From Halichondria panicea (taxonomy: Eukaryota > Porifera > Demospongiae > Suberitida > Halichondriidae): DNA of 64,000 nt. Both the position numbers and the translations under genes were made by a program. The stretch covers positions 3,134,001 to 3,198,000 of the forward strand of contig NC_087389.1 of the NCBI RefSeq assembly GCF_963675165.1, written 5' to 3'. Below, in pieces: positions 44,090-56,060 of the stretch (the first letter of the stretch is position 1; each line of letters opens with the position of its first letter). The notes under the pieces are model-generated. The model made no database searches. It worked only from the letters and a program-made list of their open reading frames with translations, and was not told where the DNA came from.

Positions 44090-46973
44090 ATGGGAAAAAA
44101 CATAAAACTGTACCAAAATAGTAACAATGATGTCAGTGACACAGCAAACCAATCACAGACAATAATGGAAAAAATTACACAAGAAGAGTGGCTCAAGGCA
44201 CACTACAACGAATCACCATCGGAAGGGCCCCCAGCGAAACGAGTGAAGTTTGAGGATGTGTACAATGATATCAGCTCAGCTTTTCCACGAACAAAATTTT
44301 AGCTTCCAAATGGTCTCAGATACTATCACGTCTGTTTTCCCTCAATCCTTTTCAAAACGTTTCGGAAAAAGCCGCAAGGCACACATAGCCGCAAGGCACA
44401 CATAGTTGGTATTGAGCCGAAAGACCAGACGACAATTCCGCAGAACAACTCAAGAGATCGATTGATACAAACAGCCAACTTAGGCAACAAGTGAAAGCGC
44501 TGGAAGATAGGGTTAGTGAACTAGAGCAAGCCAATCAAAGATCGCTAGTCAGGCAAATTAACACATTAACAACCTCCTCCCACTCTGCCTCTCATGGACC
44601 TGACAATTCGTCACTTCCAAGAGTTTACGATGGACCAACTTCTCAAGGAATTTGAACAGTATGCTCCAGATGTACTTCAACTTCTTAAGGCTCTTGGTGA
44701 TGTCCAGACGACTGGTGCCGATGAGGTGGCCCCTACACAAAACGGCAAGGTGGTGGTAGCTATGTGAACACTCATGAGAAGCAGGACAAGAAGGGTGCTC
44801 GGTCTCCAATTGCTGATTAGCTTCATGCTGGTGGCTAGGTCCACAAACTCCCAGGTACTGTAACGTGTGGGAAAACAATGTTAATTATACATGATGCATA
44901 TAATTATAAAAATTTAACAACACTATATAGGTTCTAAATTGCCTAAATCATGCCGGGATATGCGTGTCGTACCAAACCACCTGGAAATATCTTAAACAGC
45001 TCACTGTACAATCACGATACACTGAACTATTACGTGAAGGCCACTGGTTGTGGGTGTTCGACAACTTGAACATTCACCAAAAAGTTCGCCATGAACGTGA
45101 CGGTAATAGATTGTATGTACAGTATTATTGTTTTCAATGGAAACTTACCTTCTACAGAAACTTACCTTCTACAGATTATCACTCTAGCATGCTGAACATC
45201 ACATCACGCATAGCTGTGCGTATCAAAAATCTTCCAGATTGGCCATTTGAATGGAGTGATACTACACCACAACGCTCGATTGAATCACTCACACCGTCTG
45301 ATTTTCTACCGAGTGAAGATGACGCAAAGGAGTTGAAGACAAGAGCTGTCAGGTACATGGTGCGCTTCTTAGTGAAAGAGTTCAGCAGCCTTGCTGACCT
45401 ACGAGGTTTCATTCCAGAGGAGACACATCATCCAAAACATCCATCTGAAGTTGTACCTATGAAAGTTCTTTTCAAAGATGAGAAGTACACAGCGGAAACC
45501 ATCGACATCCTTGCTCAACTAGCAGTAGATGCAGACTTGACTGATGGCGCTCCTCAGGTTAGTGCACAAACCTATACGCAAACATGTGTACATGAATCGT
45601 AGGAGTATACTGAGTTGTATACTAATTAACTTTCGTCAATTTTATGATTACATGCAGGTAGTCGTAGGTGACCAAGCAACATGCAAGACAATTCGGGCAA
45701 GCAAACTGTGGCGTCAAACAGAGATAAGATCAAACAGAGATAAGATCGATCGACACGACACGCTGAAATGGGTCAATGAAACTCCTGGTAAATAGAAATA
45801 ACAAATGTGCCATACATATGCTGGCTGGCCCAAACGGTGTTCCTTATTTAGAATAGTGTTATACACAGCGGTGGTACAATTAACTATATCAATGACGAAT
45901 ATACCAATAATTATAAGCCATATAGCGATCATACACTGAATTTCATACACTGAATTAATTAACTTACCTTTTTAATTCATCAGGTGACTTCCTCCGTATT
46001 CTTATGACTAAGTTTTGGGGAACTCCTGCCCAGTCTGGATCGTTGTGTAATCTACGTGAGGTGATTCGACGAACTAGTGTCGATAAGGGTGTCAAAGTGT
46101 TTAATGTCGGTGATGAATTTCTTATGCACGCCTTTAAAGGTCATCTTATCTCCAGCATTATGACACACCTGAAAATCAAGTCCGTCGATGATAAGATTTC
46201 TCACTGTGTTACGTACGGCTGGTTGCAAGAAATGGCTGAGAAGTTAGTCACCAAAACACTGATGCCTATACAACATTCAACTGATCCTGTATTCAAGATG
46301 CATCGGTCGTGTCTTCACCACGCATTTCTCTACGTCGACCTTAGCGAAGCGATTCGGTGGGAAAACGGATCACAAGTTGTCAGGCATTGGAAATACTGGT
46401 TACCACATTTTCTTGCCGAGGGGTGTACAAATTATTCTACAGAGGCAGTTCATCTCATCTCTAATCTGACAGCCGTGTTCCCAAAGCACATAGCGTACAT
46501 CACAACTCACAACCGAACTGTGAACATGAGTGGGAGGTTAGGACATGCAAAGCCAGTTGATCAGCTTATAGAGCATTACAATCTGTAAGTGTATAAGACG
46601 CAATAATAAATGTATTACCATCATTATAATCACACGCATATATACAGGATATTTAAGCAGACAATCAGGACATCTCAACATACTGAGGATGTGTCTTTGG
46701 CTGTTCTATTCCTAATGGAAGCAGCCAAACGGGCAGATTCCATGCTTGGAGCGAGCGGCAAGACAGACCACAGCACACACCGTACGAGATGCCAGCACAG
46801 ATGTCTTGAAAATGGCCAGAGACCTAATGGAGAAACAAACAACACAAGAAATATCAGTCCGCACTGCTCCAACATTCATCGACAACAGTGATGTGGGTTG
46901 GAAGAAACTGACAACGACGACTTGGCTGAAAGACGTTTTATCTAAAAAATTGGAACAAGAAGAAAGCATATAA
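44090..46973 (+). pseudogene. DUF6589-like gene (putative RNase H-fold transposase)
   Basis: Exon-by-exon: a charged start (from 44,090, KRVKFEDVYNDISSAFP); a coiled coil (LRQQVKALEDRVSELEQANQ, about 44,467-44,526); one frame over, LLKEFEQYAPDVLQLLKALG (about 44,639-44,698); VLGLQLLISFMLVARSTN up to the donor near 44,853; then from about 44,936 LKQLTVQSRYTELL and WLWVFDNLNIHQKVRHERD (donor about 45,103); YHSSMLNITSR through FKDEKYTAETIDILAQLA (45,176-45,557); VVVGDQATCKTIRAS (45,657-45,788); GDFLRILMTKFWGTP through VNMSGRLGHAKP (45,985-46,585); and a tail to 46,973. Candidate catalytic acids are in VFDNLN and VVGDQ. One in-frame stop (about 44,764) and a frame change after the coiled coil remain. 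I know the family as transposon-associated in fungi and animals; its chemistry is inferred. Confidence 0.7.
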
Positions 46974-47195
46974 TTATACATACATGAACAGTGATAGAGA
47001 ATTAGATATAGATTACGAAATTTCTTATGTTCTTTAAATGTGTACATAAAATTTTCAGTACTTGTTTCCCCGGAAGGCATTGCATGATCATAGTTTTGCG
47101 CGAACGCGTGATGTTTGCACAATACTTTTAAATATTTAAATAATGTATAACATAATAATATAACAAGAGAGTGATTATTATGGGATAAAAATCAA

Positions 47196-49015
47196 TTACA
47201 CACGTTGCCTCTTCTTGGCAGGCACTACACTGTCTATTACAGCAAAAAGCTTGTCACACAACTCAGGTCTTAAACTGTAATGTTCTTTAATGTACTCTAC
47301 TGAAGTTATAAATGACACATCTTGACATATTGCACGAATTAAAGCTGATGGGAGAACAAAATCAACACCTATCATTAAAAAAGAGGGGTGACTTGATAAA
47401 AAATTGTCCCGCTCTTCTGTCAATAATTCAACCAATTTTTTCTCTTGCTCACAAGATGCCACTCTAACACGCTTGCGTCTTGTTCTTGTAGGTGGTGGTA
47501 GAAGGGGTTCTAAGCACGCTATGTGATCTGGCAATCCTGGATTACATACATCACAACAGGGGCTATCAGCTGAGGCTATGGTGCTCTCGAGCTCTCTGCT
47601 ACCTAAGATCCTTAACAATCTCCTCCTCCTACAGTTCTCGGTGTCTGTGCAAAAATCTTTCACAAAAGAGTTGATTTTCTTCTGCTTAGGACTGTAGAAG
47701 ACATGGGCACGGGCAGGAGATCTGTCACGTCCAGCACGCCCACACAGCTACGTAAGAAAAACTAATATGAACTTGAAGACGTTATGGGTAATTATTACCT
47801 GATGTAATTCATTAACTCCACCTGGGGCACCATAAACTATAACCAGCCTGATATCCCCAATGTCCATCCCCTATATAGACATGCATACATGCATACAGTG
47901 TTATACAGTGACAAAATGCATACAGTGACAAACTAAAATGAGTGCTATATATACCTACCATTCCAAACGCAACAGTTGCAACAAGGCAACGAAGCTTTGT
48001 ATTGCCCTGAAAATCAGCTCTGATCCTCTCCTTCGTGAAGTGTGTCAGCGATGCGTGATACATCCCAACATAACTATTGCTGAAAGCAGCTGAGATAAGA
48101 CACCCATACACCTTGCACGCCATGTTCTTAGTTTGAACAAACAGAAGTATCTTGGGTATGTCACTTGGACTTGTGCGCTGTAGCATTTTGGCCACTCCAG
48201 CCATGTCTTTCTGTATAATTATGCTTTTGAGAGTTATATCATAATTAATAATTCTTACGGTCAAGGCCTTTATTGGTCCGACAGACATGTAGATATTTGG
48301 CCGGTCAAGAGATTGTGCGACTACTACTGGATTCACTAAATGGAGGGACTTTACAATAACGTCCTGTGTCTCAGCTGAAGCAGTCGCAGTTAAAGCCATA
48401 AAAGGTACATTGGTCAGAGCCCTCAACCCACCAAGCTTCTCAAAGGCAGGCCTGAACGATTCACCCCTATTAAGAACAAATATACTTACAGCCATTAGGA
48501 AGAATTAACCAACCAGTCAGTGATACAGTGAGCCTCATCAACTGCTAACAGGACCAGATGCTTCTTGGCAAATGGTGTTGAAAAAAATCCCCTCCAAGGT
48601 GTTTGTACAGCTATCTCAAGGCACATAAACACTGAAGTGGATTGTTTATTTTAGTACTATGTACAACTCACCAAATCGGTACGTTCCTTGAACAGCAGTG
48701 CCATAATTGCTCTTGGTGGCTATAGTTGCACTGACCCCTATACTATTCAATTGACTGACCTAACATGAATAGCTGTAATTATAAAATATTTGTAACTGTA
48801 CGTCCGGCAACCTACTTGTTGTTCCAGCCATTTAAAGGACTGACAACTACTGCTGCTGCCTCTAAGCTCACGATAAGTGGAGGAAGGAACATACACAATG
48901 ATTTCCCGAGCCTGTTGCCATTCTTACAAACACGTCCTTCCCTTGTAGAATAGGCTCAACTGCTTCAAACTGTCCTGGTCGCAATGTGGAAAAGTGGAAG
49001 TACTTGTACTCTTGA
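47196..49015 (-). pseudogene. RecQ-type DNA helicase
   Basis: Seven exons with GT-AG boundaries. e1 (49,015-48,815): Q-motif-like FHFSTLRPGQFEAV, then Walker A MATGSG. e2 (48,758-48,672). e3 (to 48,527): LLAVDEAHCITDW, the DEAH box. e4 (48,459-48,261): GESFRPAFEKLGGLRAL and LTATAS. e5 (48,212-47,961): GMYHASLTHFTKERI, ending VATVAFGM. e6 (47,875-47,804): GMDIGDIRLVIVYGAPGGV. e7 (47,749-47,196): LCGRAGRDRSPARAHVFYS, then a CCDVC zinc-like site and a basic C terminus. These are RecQ motifs I-VI; no HRDC domain is seen. In e1 the Walker A Lys codon lacks one base (near 48,903), and motif Ia is also shifted (near 48,825). RecQ enzymes unwind DNA 3' to 5'; here a role in transposition is inferred. 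Confidence 0.82.
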
Positions 49016-49556
49016 CCTCAGACTACAGCTGGATCTATCTATAGCTAAATCACTGGACATGCTAGCCTAGGTAGAACAAGTTAAGCTGTACTTTGATTTG
49101 CTGCAGTTGCACTCAGTTGCACTCTTTGAATTTGTACTATATATAGAATTTGGTGCTATAATTATTAATTATCATCTATATGTGAGGCGCACCGATTGTA
49201 AGGCCATATCCAGGGAAACAATACACACTTTAGCTATACACTATGTTTATTATATAAAAACCAACTCACTTTTTTGTGGCTTTCTCATCTTTTTTTCATC
49301 AGCTACACCACTTTTTCCAACTAGATCTACTCTAAGTTATTAGCTAGCTTAGTAGGTATATTAAAGCATACCATTGTGAGACTCTATCTGCTGAGATGTC
49401 TAAGAAGTCTTTCAGAAGAAAACATCACAACAACGTGTGCAGTTCCTGGTAAAGGCGCTCCAGTGCTGTGTGGGAGGACAGCTACTGCGGTCATGCTGAG
49501 GTTTTCTTGCACCCACGCTCATTAAAATGTGTATACGTCAGTAGGGGATCACAAGA

Positions 49557-49703
49557 CTTAGCGAGGCAGGCCTTCCTTTTTCTTATAGTGGCTTCCTTTT
49601 TTCTTTCTTTGCTCCCTCCAATTATTCCCGTATGGTGTTAACATTGTGACAAACAACAGAAACAAAATTATAACTGAAAAAGGAAGGCCTGCGAAGGAGG
49701 CTA
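49557..49703 (-). repeat. Right terminal inverted repeat of the DUF6589-RecQ element
   Basis: From CTTAGCGAGGCAGGCCTTCC to GCGAAGGAGGCTA. The last bases before the 9-bp direct repeat are the complement of the first bases of the left block. Confidence 0.7.
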
Positions 49704-49714
49704 AGCAAAATTAG

Positions 49715-50970
49715 CCCCAACCCTTGTACTTGTCCACCCTATTTAATGTGCACCTCAATGCAAGTGCAATTTGGCCAAGCAATTAAGATGTATCGCCAAT
49801 AAATATTAATATATTATTATTCAACCAACAGGCTGGTAGCGATTCCTGAAAGATTATAAGACATTATACATTACCTTGAGACCAGCTTGGTGTTTACCTC
49901 GAGAACAAGCACTCTTATTATAATGGCTATATACACAACAAGTTATTAAGTTATTAGTTTTAAAAAGTGGCTGTTACAGCTTCGTTGTCGTACAAAAGCT
50001 AACTTGCATGTTGCCAAACTCTACATGCTTGAAATTGCACGTTGGCAGTTAGCCTCGTTTCCAGACCGATCCGTATCCAATTGAACGCTAGGTCGACAGC
50101 ACAGCACAGTCTACCGGATTTGACAAAAAACTTAGGATAAAATAATAGGTTTGGACAGTGTTGAGAAAAGTTAAGTTAACTCTTTGGTCTAACCATGATG
50201 AGACAGTGACCTTTTGGTTAATAACCAAAGTAATTCCTTTCAGCCCCCAGCTTATGACAGATTTGGTACAGTTGTAGAGCACAGCCCTATCGTAGTAACG
50301 AAGGAGTTAATATAAATTCCTTACATTCCAATGACGACTTCATGATGAGGTGGAGTCTAGTCAAGCAGTTCAATGGCAGAACACAGAGCTGAAGCCTATG
50401 ATAATGACAAAGAAAGAGATACTAGTTTCCCAGTGTTTACTGTTCGTCTTAGGTATTTAAAATGGCAGTATGTAAAATGGCAGTATGTGGACAGGGATGG
50501 TTGTGACAGATTTTTAATATATAAATCATATAGTCATAGTGCAATTTGAAAGGTCAATAAACACACTTGGAGGATTTACACTGTGTGGCAGTGGGATTGA
50601 CATGTAATCATCCACAACATGTAATCACCCGATAAGGAGTCTGACGGTACACAGCCTAGAAACGAGCACAAATGCCTCATCTTACCCATTCAGTTATGTT
50701 TAGCTTCAAAAAAGCTATGGTGAATGGCAAAGAGTTGTAGAAGAAGTACTTGATGCTGCTATAGAGATAGTGTCAGTAACTTTTGAATGGGTCATACACT
50801 GCATTATACACTGCATCTCATACACCGTTGTCTGATCAGCTAGTGCTAGATATGTTCATTAATTATGTAAAGAAAATTAATTATGTAAAGAAGAATTTGG
50901 GACTGTTTTAAATGTATTTTGAATGCATAATGTACAGTAGTGTTACTGAACAGCAGAGTATGAATGTTCG
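49715..50970. other. No gene recognised
   Basis: I see no supported coding region. AAAATGGCAGTATGT is duplicated near 50,459-50,488 and AATTATGTAAAGAA near 50,861-50,893. Confidence 0.4.
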
Positions 50971-50977
50971 GTAGCCC

Positions 50978-52063
50978 TCAGAGAACCTCGGCCTCTTGTA
51001 GCAACTGAGAGTCTTCTTCCCAGATTAGAAATCTCCTGGGGCGGTTGACGAACATGTGTTTGTGTGCTCGGTGCTCGGTTCTCGGTTCATCAAACCCTGG
51101 CAATGGACCTTCGTAAAACCGATCGCTTGAGGTGTAGTAATAGAATGGAAGGTCTGGATCCAATCGTTTCATGAATTCTATTGACACTTTCCTCCAGGCA
51201 TAGTAATTGTATATACTGTATGGTTTGTGTACAGATAGCGGGTAATTTCATTATTATTTGCCATTATTTGCCATGTATATACCTGTTTCATTGTGAGTAC
51301 GCTGAAGAAGCATTCAACATCGTCCGTTGTGCTCGTTAATTCCCTCGTCTCAATGTTAGCAGCTAATGTGATTAATATTTCCCGAGTAAACCCGTATAAC
51401 ACAGGGAAAATATTTAAATTTCCTGCTACAGTGCAGCCCATAAAATCTGCACATTTCCTGAAGGTGTCCTGCAACCTACTTACAAAGGATAGTTCCTGTA
51501 TAGTTTCCAGTTTCCTTTACTATTCCTGAAGAAGTTCAGGACATGTGTAAGATTCATCAAGGAAAGGAAAGTCTACAGGAGTATAGGAAATTTAGATATT
51601 TTTCCTGTGTAATACATGTACATAAGAACGCATTGTTAGTGTGACCAGTGGGAGGGTAATGAGCACATAAGAAAGGGATTGTGCTCTTGTTCAGAGCACA
51701 GTGCACGAATCCGATTTCGCAATTTTAGTGCATGTAGCTGTCCATGCACAGTTAACCCTGGTAGAATCAGGAAGGCGAATTGTGAAATGAGCATCGTCAT
51801 GCTCCACTAGCATCGGTTTTGTTTTAAAATAATTATTACCTTCTGCCTTCCTGATATCGTCATTTTTAGTCTAGTGATCAACACATACATTATTGTCACC
51901 ACATTTTCAATATACCAAACTAATTGCCAAACTAAGTATCTCCCCATTAGTTTATTGTCAGGCACAATTTAATAACGGCACAATTGCTTACTTTTTTGAT
52001 TTTCTTTGGTGGTTCGATGAAGTTGTAGTCAGAACATTCAGAATCTGAATTATCACGGATAGG
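50978..52063 (-). CDS. Unassigned multi-exon gene (TTDDVECFFSVL / LDPDLPFYYYTS)
   Basis: Exons on the minus strand: 52,063-52,004 after a TTGTGTAG acceptor, NSDSECSDYNFIEPPKKIKK, ending at GTAAGC; 51,474-51,285, CADFMGCTVAGNLNIFPVLY and TTDDVECFFSVLTMK, donor CAG|GTATAT; about 51,199-50,978, WRKVSIEFMKRLDPDLPFYY, then SSDRFYEGPLPGFDEP, to the stop after LLQEAEVL. The splice sites match the reading frames, and the last two exons are undamaged. I recognise the DDVECFFSVL and DPDLPFYY segments as recurring in sponge proteins but know no function. A repeat-derived gene is likely. Confidence 0.55.
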
Positions 52064-52194
52064 CTACACAAGCAGTGAATAATTAATTCTTTTCGTGAAT
52101 ATACACTTGATCTCTCTTGTCCACCATTTCATTTCCATTAGCCACCGACCACCGACACATAAACTGACACCCACAAAATGTTATCAACACACTG

Positions 52195-52620
52195 ACATTT
52201 AGACCGAAATCCGAGTGGATAAGGCCGTCATGAAACGCGAAAGCCGTGTAGCCAAAGCTGGGAAAATGTCCCAAAATTTGAAGGCATGCACCAGAGCGTT
52301 CTTGAAGAGGCACCAAAAAAGTTGGAACTTCCCCGTATTAGTCCATTCTGGAAATACAATCGTACGAATACGAAGGAGACGAACTTCGTTCAGCAACCAT
52401 TACACTACATCACAACCCCTCAACCGCCAAGCGATTCGAGTCGATCAGAGAGTCGATCAGAGAGAGGCAATCGATGAAGCGATTCGAGAGAGGCAATCGA
52501 TCAGAGTGAACCAAGCGACAGAGTGAACCAAGCGATCAGAGTGAGCCAAGCGATTCGAGAGATCACCTACCTGCACCTAAAACAAAACATGCAGCTAGTA
52601 TAGCGAAGCTGTTAGGACCA
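52195..52620 (+). CDS. Possible exon with Ser/Arg/Glu repeats
   Basis: An open frame from about 52,220 reads PKFEGMHQSVLEEAPKKLEL, then PRISPFWKYNRTN and a Ser-Arg-Glu run (SSRSESRSERGNR). Beyond the stop, related imperfect repeats of CGATCAGAGTGAACCAAG continue to about 52,560 in another frame. It could be a simple-sequence tail of a real exon. I do not recognise it. Confidence 0.3.
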
Positions 52621-52629
52621 TGTTAGGAC

Positions 52630-53640
52630 CAATGGCAAAAGTGCTGGATTAGCTACTTGGCACATTAATTTGTGACCATGATCAATCAATTTATGTTACA
52701 TATTATTATTATTGCTGCCTATAAACCTCACTGGACTTGTAACCTTATTAGTTAAAATTATACTCTAAATAACGCACATAAATAACGCACACTTAACGCT
52801 AGCTACATGCATATAGCCACTAATCCAGAAACCATTAATAGTAGCAGTAGTAGCAGAAGCTTAGTAGTAGCAGTAGATAGCTTGGGAATTGTCAAGTGTT
52901 ATTCTTGACATTGCATTCTTGACATTGCAATCAATAACCTTTGAAGCTTAAGACACAGTAAATTAAATTGTCTCCTCCTTGTCATAACCAAACCTACACT
53001 GGTACATAATACATCTACAGGTGGCAAAGTAGTGATAAGGTGTGTCTGACACAAGCTTCGCTTCAGCTTGAAAGGATTAAAGTATGGCTCACCTCACTGC
53101 TACTGTTTTTCACGTATGCCGCCACCTAAAAACACAAAAGTTTGTCATCAGATGAATTACGCTGTGTAGATTCTGATTACATATACAAAATAGTTCTGCG
53201 TTCAGAAAAAGGTGGGTGTTAAATTTCATATCTTACTTGACTTGACTTAGAGGCTCTTGGGTCATTCCATGTGAGATCAACACGAAAATCGGATTACCCC
53301 CTCAGATTTCCTCGAAACTAACTTGATAAACCTTTGGTTGAAGTTTCATGGCTTCGTGGTTATAGTGTGGCAAAAATGTAGCAAAAATGTGAGGTTTCTT
53401 GACCTACCTACATCATGCAAATGTTATTTGATATGCACAAAATGTGGAGGTAATTGGTGAACCTTCGACTCAAGTGTTGAGGTATTTATAATTTTTTTAT
53501 ATTTGTTGTGATAACGCCAATGGGTTTGGGAGATTCGTGGAGATACATAATACGAAGTTTTACAGGCATTGATGAATAAAATGTTAGAATAACAGATTGT
53601 TAATAGATAAATAATTACACAAAAAAGTGCTAATTAGTAG
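52630..53640. other. No gene recognised
   Basis: AT-rich. It has a short TAGCAG/TAGTAG run near 52,840-52,880 and a 14-bp duplication (CATTCTTGACATTG) near 52,902-52,930. No motif was found. Confidence 0.4.
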
Positions 53641-53642
53641 CT

Positions 53643-54343
53643 TTAACCGCCACGGGCCACGATCGTGGCCCGCTTTTTTTGCGAAATTTTAATTCTGCGA
53701 TACTTAGGAAGTAGCTCGAACTACGCACATCCCTGTATACAGGAAGAGCTGTAGAATCACGTGCAATTTAGTCTAGAAATTTCCAAGCCACGTTGCTATG
53801 TTAAAATTTCATTAGCATCTTACCGCACGAAGCTATGGCTAGGTTGTTTACTTGTGCCGATGTGCTTGAACAGCTTGAGGACAGCAATGGCGATGTCTCC
53901 TCTGGTGATGACAGTGCCTATGTGCCTATGAAGGAGTGGGGATAGTAGGATACCTCCCAAGCTTTATGCCAGACGCTGATGAACTGACGCTAGCACTATG
54001 ACCAGGAGACTATGACCAGGAGACAAGTAGTTAGAATATCAGTAGTGAGTATAAAATAGAATTAGCAGTAATGAATTCATAGATCGTTCACCGATATAGT
54101 AATACATGTACGTATTGTGCTAGTACTTATATCTTAGCATTCATATGATGTGAAAATCTAATACCATATGATAGGCTGATCCATAAAAATTTTTTGGATT
54201 TTATCTCACCGCTGGCTGAGCATTTAAAATGATAAAAACGGGTGAGCGTAATAACCGTGGTTTTATGGCAACACATGTTGCACCATTTTATTCCTTGTTG
54301 TATGGGCATAGACATTTCACTTCACTAAGAATCCGACGGTTAA
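53643..54343 (+). mobile_element. piggyBac-like element remnant between TTAA sites
   Basis: TTAA at 53,643-53,646 is followed by CCGCCACGGG; at the other side GACGG is followed by TTAA (54,340-54,343). The left end holds a perfect 20-bp palindrome (53,653-53,672). The interior is homologous, inverted, to 14,530-14,964 plus 20,823-20,975. The end repeats are short (CCGYC), so the exact limits are uncertain, but a second copy of the same interior supports an element. Only the extreme N terminus of a transposase is present. Confidence 0.6.
53835..53945 (+). pseudogene. piggyBac-type transposase, N-terminal stub
   Basis: 36 codons: MARLFTCADVLEQLEDSNGD, then VSSGDDSAYVPMKEWG and a stop. The leucine-containing start followed by an acidic DSDGD/GDDS-like stretch is typical of piggyBac-family N termini. 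An 8-bp tandem duplication (TGCCTATG twice, about 53,916-53,932) shifts the frame just before the stop; the related copy near 20,910 has one unit. No catalytic domain follows. Confidence 0.55.
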
Positions 54344-54538
54344 GTTTGCAGTTTTGTTCTCAGTTTGTTTTAAGGAATACTTGTGGTTCTGGGTTCCACA
54401 AGAGTTAAAACATACAATGTCTGGGTACTTGAAAGATCGACTTGATTGACTTCAGGTCACACATGTCACATATACACATATACCCAGACACCGCTGTATC
54501 TCCATTTCGTTTTTGGAGATACTGGAGAAAGAATACTT

Positions 54539-54935
54539 TTAGTTTCTAGGGTGCAACTTTTCTGAAATCGATTCTCTAGGACAACTTTTTCGCTTGCTCA
54601 ATAGTACGAAGTCGACAGAGCGAATTGCCCATTCGTCCAATTGCAATGGTGTCATTATCTGCTCGTCATACGGTCTTTGCAAACTAGCTCTTGCTGCAAG
54701 GCATTTCACAGTGCCACCAAGACCGTACCCTTCCCGTGAGAAGTGGCAGCCACTGAGCAGGTATCCCGAAGTCAGCTTGGTGGTAACACAGATTCCTACT
54801 CTTTGCATGTCTTTCAGCTGCTCACGTCTGACTGCTAGTGGAGCTGGGATTCTAGAATCGCCGGTGTTGATAGACATGAGACTAAACACAGGCCTGCAAG
54901 GAAAGAACGAAACATACTCCTCTGCTCCTCATTGA
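54539..54935 (-). CDS. Unassigned exon
   Basis: After a TTCCTTGCAG acceptor (about 54,895), an open frame of about 117 codons reads VFSLMSINTGDSRIPAPLAV, then LSGCHFSREGYGLGG and LQLDEWAIRSVDFVLLSKRK, to a stop at 54,539. Length, acceptor and composition suggest a real last exon. No family recognised. Confidence 0.4.
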
Positions 54936-55470
54936 GCAGCGCTTTTCACGTCTACTGGAGGTATCTAGTTGTTCGCTAGCTACCCTGTGCAGCACCGGCT
55001 ACTAAAGTCACCTCAGACACGGTACCCAGACAAGGCATGAGACTCCTCATGCTACTTAAAAATAACCTGATTCAAGGTAACCTTCAGAATTTGAATGCAT
55101 GATCGAGGAAAAATCTGTCTCATATACAGTAGCACAATAAAAATTATATATATCTTTGTGCACTATAGTGTATACTTTATGCGTATACTTTATGCATGAA
55201 ATTTCTGAGAAAATACCAAATTTCTATAGCGTTAAGGGATATTTCATGTGTCATACCGCTGGACCTATAGGAAATGGTAATGGGGACACCAACTTTACTG
55301 TTGAAGGATGCATAATGGAAAACTACTGGAACACACATGAATCCTGCAAACAGGACGGTACTAAAATTTAGATTTTGGACTGTGCATATTTTTTTGTGCA
55401 ACAAGGCCTCTGTGCTGCAAGGTCTATTGGATGGCAGCCTCTCAGACTTATCAGATACAGTAACGACCCC

Positions 55471-55800
55471 ATGGCAGACGGCAGCGACGATGATTTTATG
55501 GACCTGCATGAGGAAGAGGGGTATTCACAACAAAATGTACATACTTATTAATTGCACACACTCCAAGACCATCACCCTCCCCAGGGTCCCCTTCTCACTC
55601 ACATAACACTCACACCATCAGCTGCTGACGTAACTCTCACCTATAGATTTTCACTTTTCACCAGATACACCCCCAGACACATCCTTCTCACCCCCAGACA
55701 CCTCCTTCTTACCCCCAGACACTTCCATCTCGCCCCCAGTCCCTCCACGTTCAACAGCGTTCAACAGCTGACCATGAACCTCCCACGACAAGGTAAAGCA
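55471..55800 (+). CDS. Possible acidic start plus PPDTS repeat region
   Basis: MADGSDDDFMDLHEEEGYSQ begins at about 55,471. About 170 bases later a frame shows PPDTSFSPPDTSFLPPDTSI, encoded by a DNA minisatellite of about 18 bases per unit (about 55,668-55,745). The two frames are not continuous. It may be the N-terminal part of a spliced gene. No domain recognised. Confidence 0.3.
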
Positions 55801-55859
55801 ACTACACAACAGTAGAGTTAATGTTTACAGAGGCAGAGCTAGGTCCACTACTTCTGCAA

Positions 55860-56060
55860 GGTAATTGTACTTACTACTACTGCTACCATCATGCAATTTC
55901 ACCATACTAACCACACATGATTTGTGGAACAGTGGAACAGAGAAGCCAACTTCATAAAGAAGGGTGAGGCCCAAAAAATTAAGTGACCTTTGGAATCCTA
56001 AGAACCTAGTTTATAGTGCATATCACAGAGAACACAAATCCACTAACCTTGGGGTGCATA
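55860..56060. other. No gene recognised
   Basis: Nothing supported. Confidence 0.35.

Larger units (their letters stand above)
43553..49712. mobile_element. Candidate DUF6589 + RecQ DNA transposon
   Basis: Perfect 9-bp direct repeats AGCAAAATT lie at 43,553-43,561 and 49,704-49,712. Inside them, 43,562-43,706 and 49,557-49,703 are clearly alignable in inverted orientation (TAGCCTCCTTCGCAG..., GGAGGAACAAAGAAAGAAA versus GGAGGGAGCAAAGAAAG, AAAAAGGA...GCCTGCCT). Each terminal block is also partly palindromic. Neither block alone has its own flanking duplication, which favours one 6.14-kb element over two separate small insertions. The cargo is a DUF6589-like gene (plus) and a RecQ-type helicase gene (minus), convergent. 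A 9-bp target duplication is typical of several cut-and-paste groups. Assignment as one element is inference from these ends. Confidence 0.7.
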
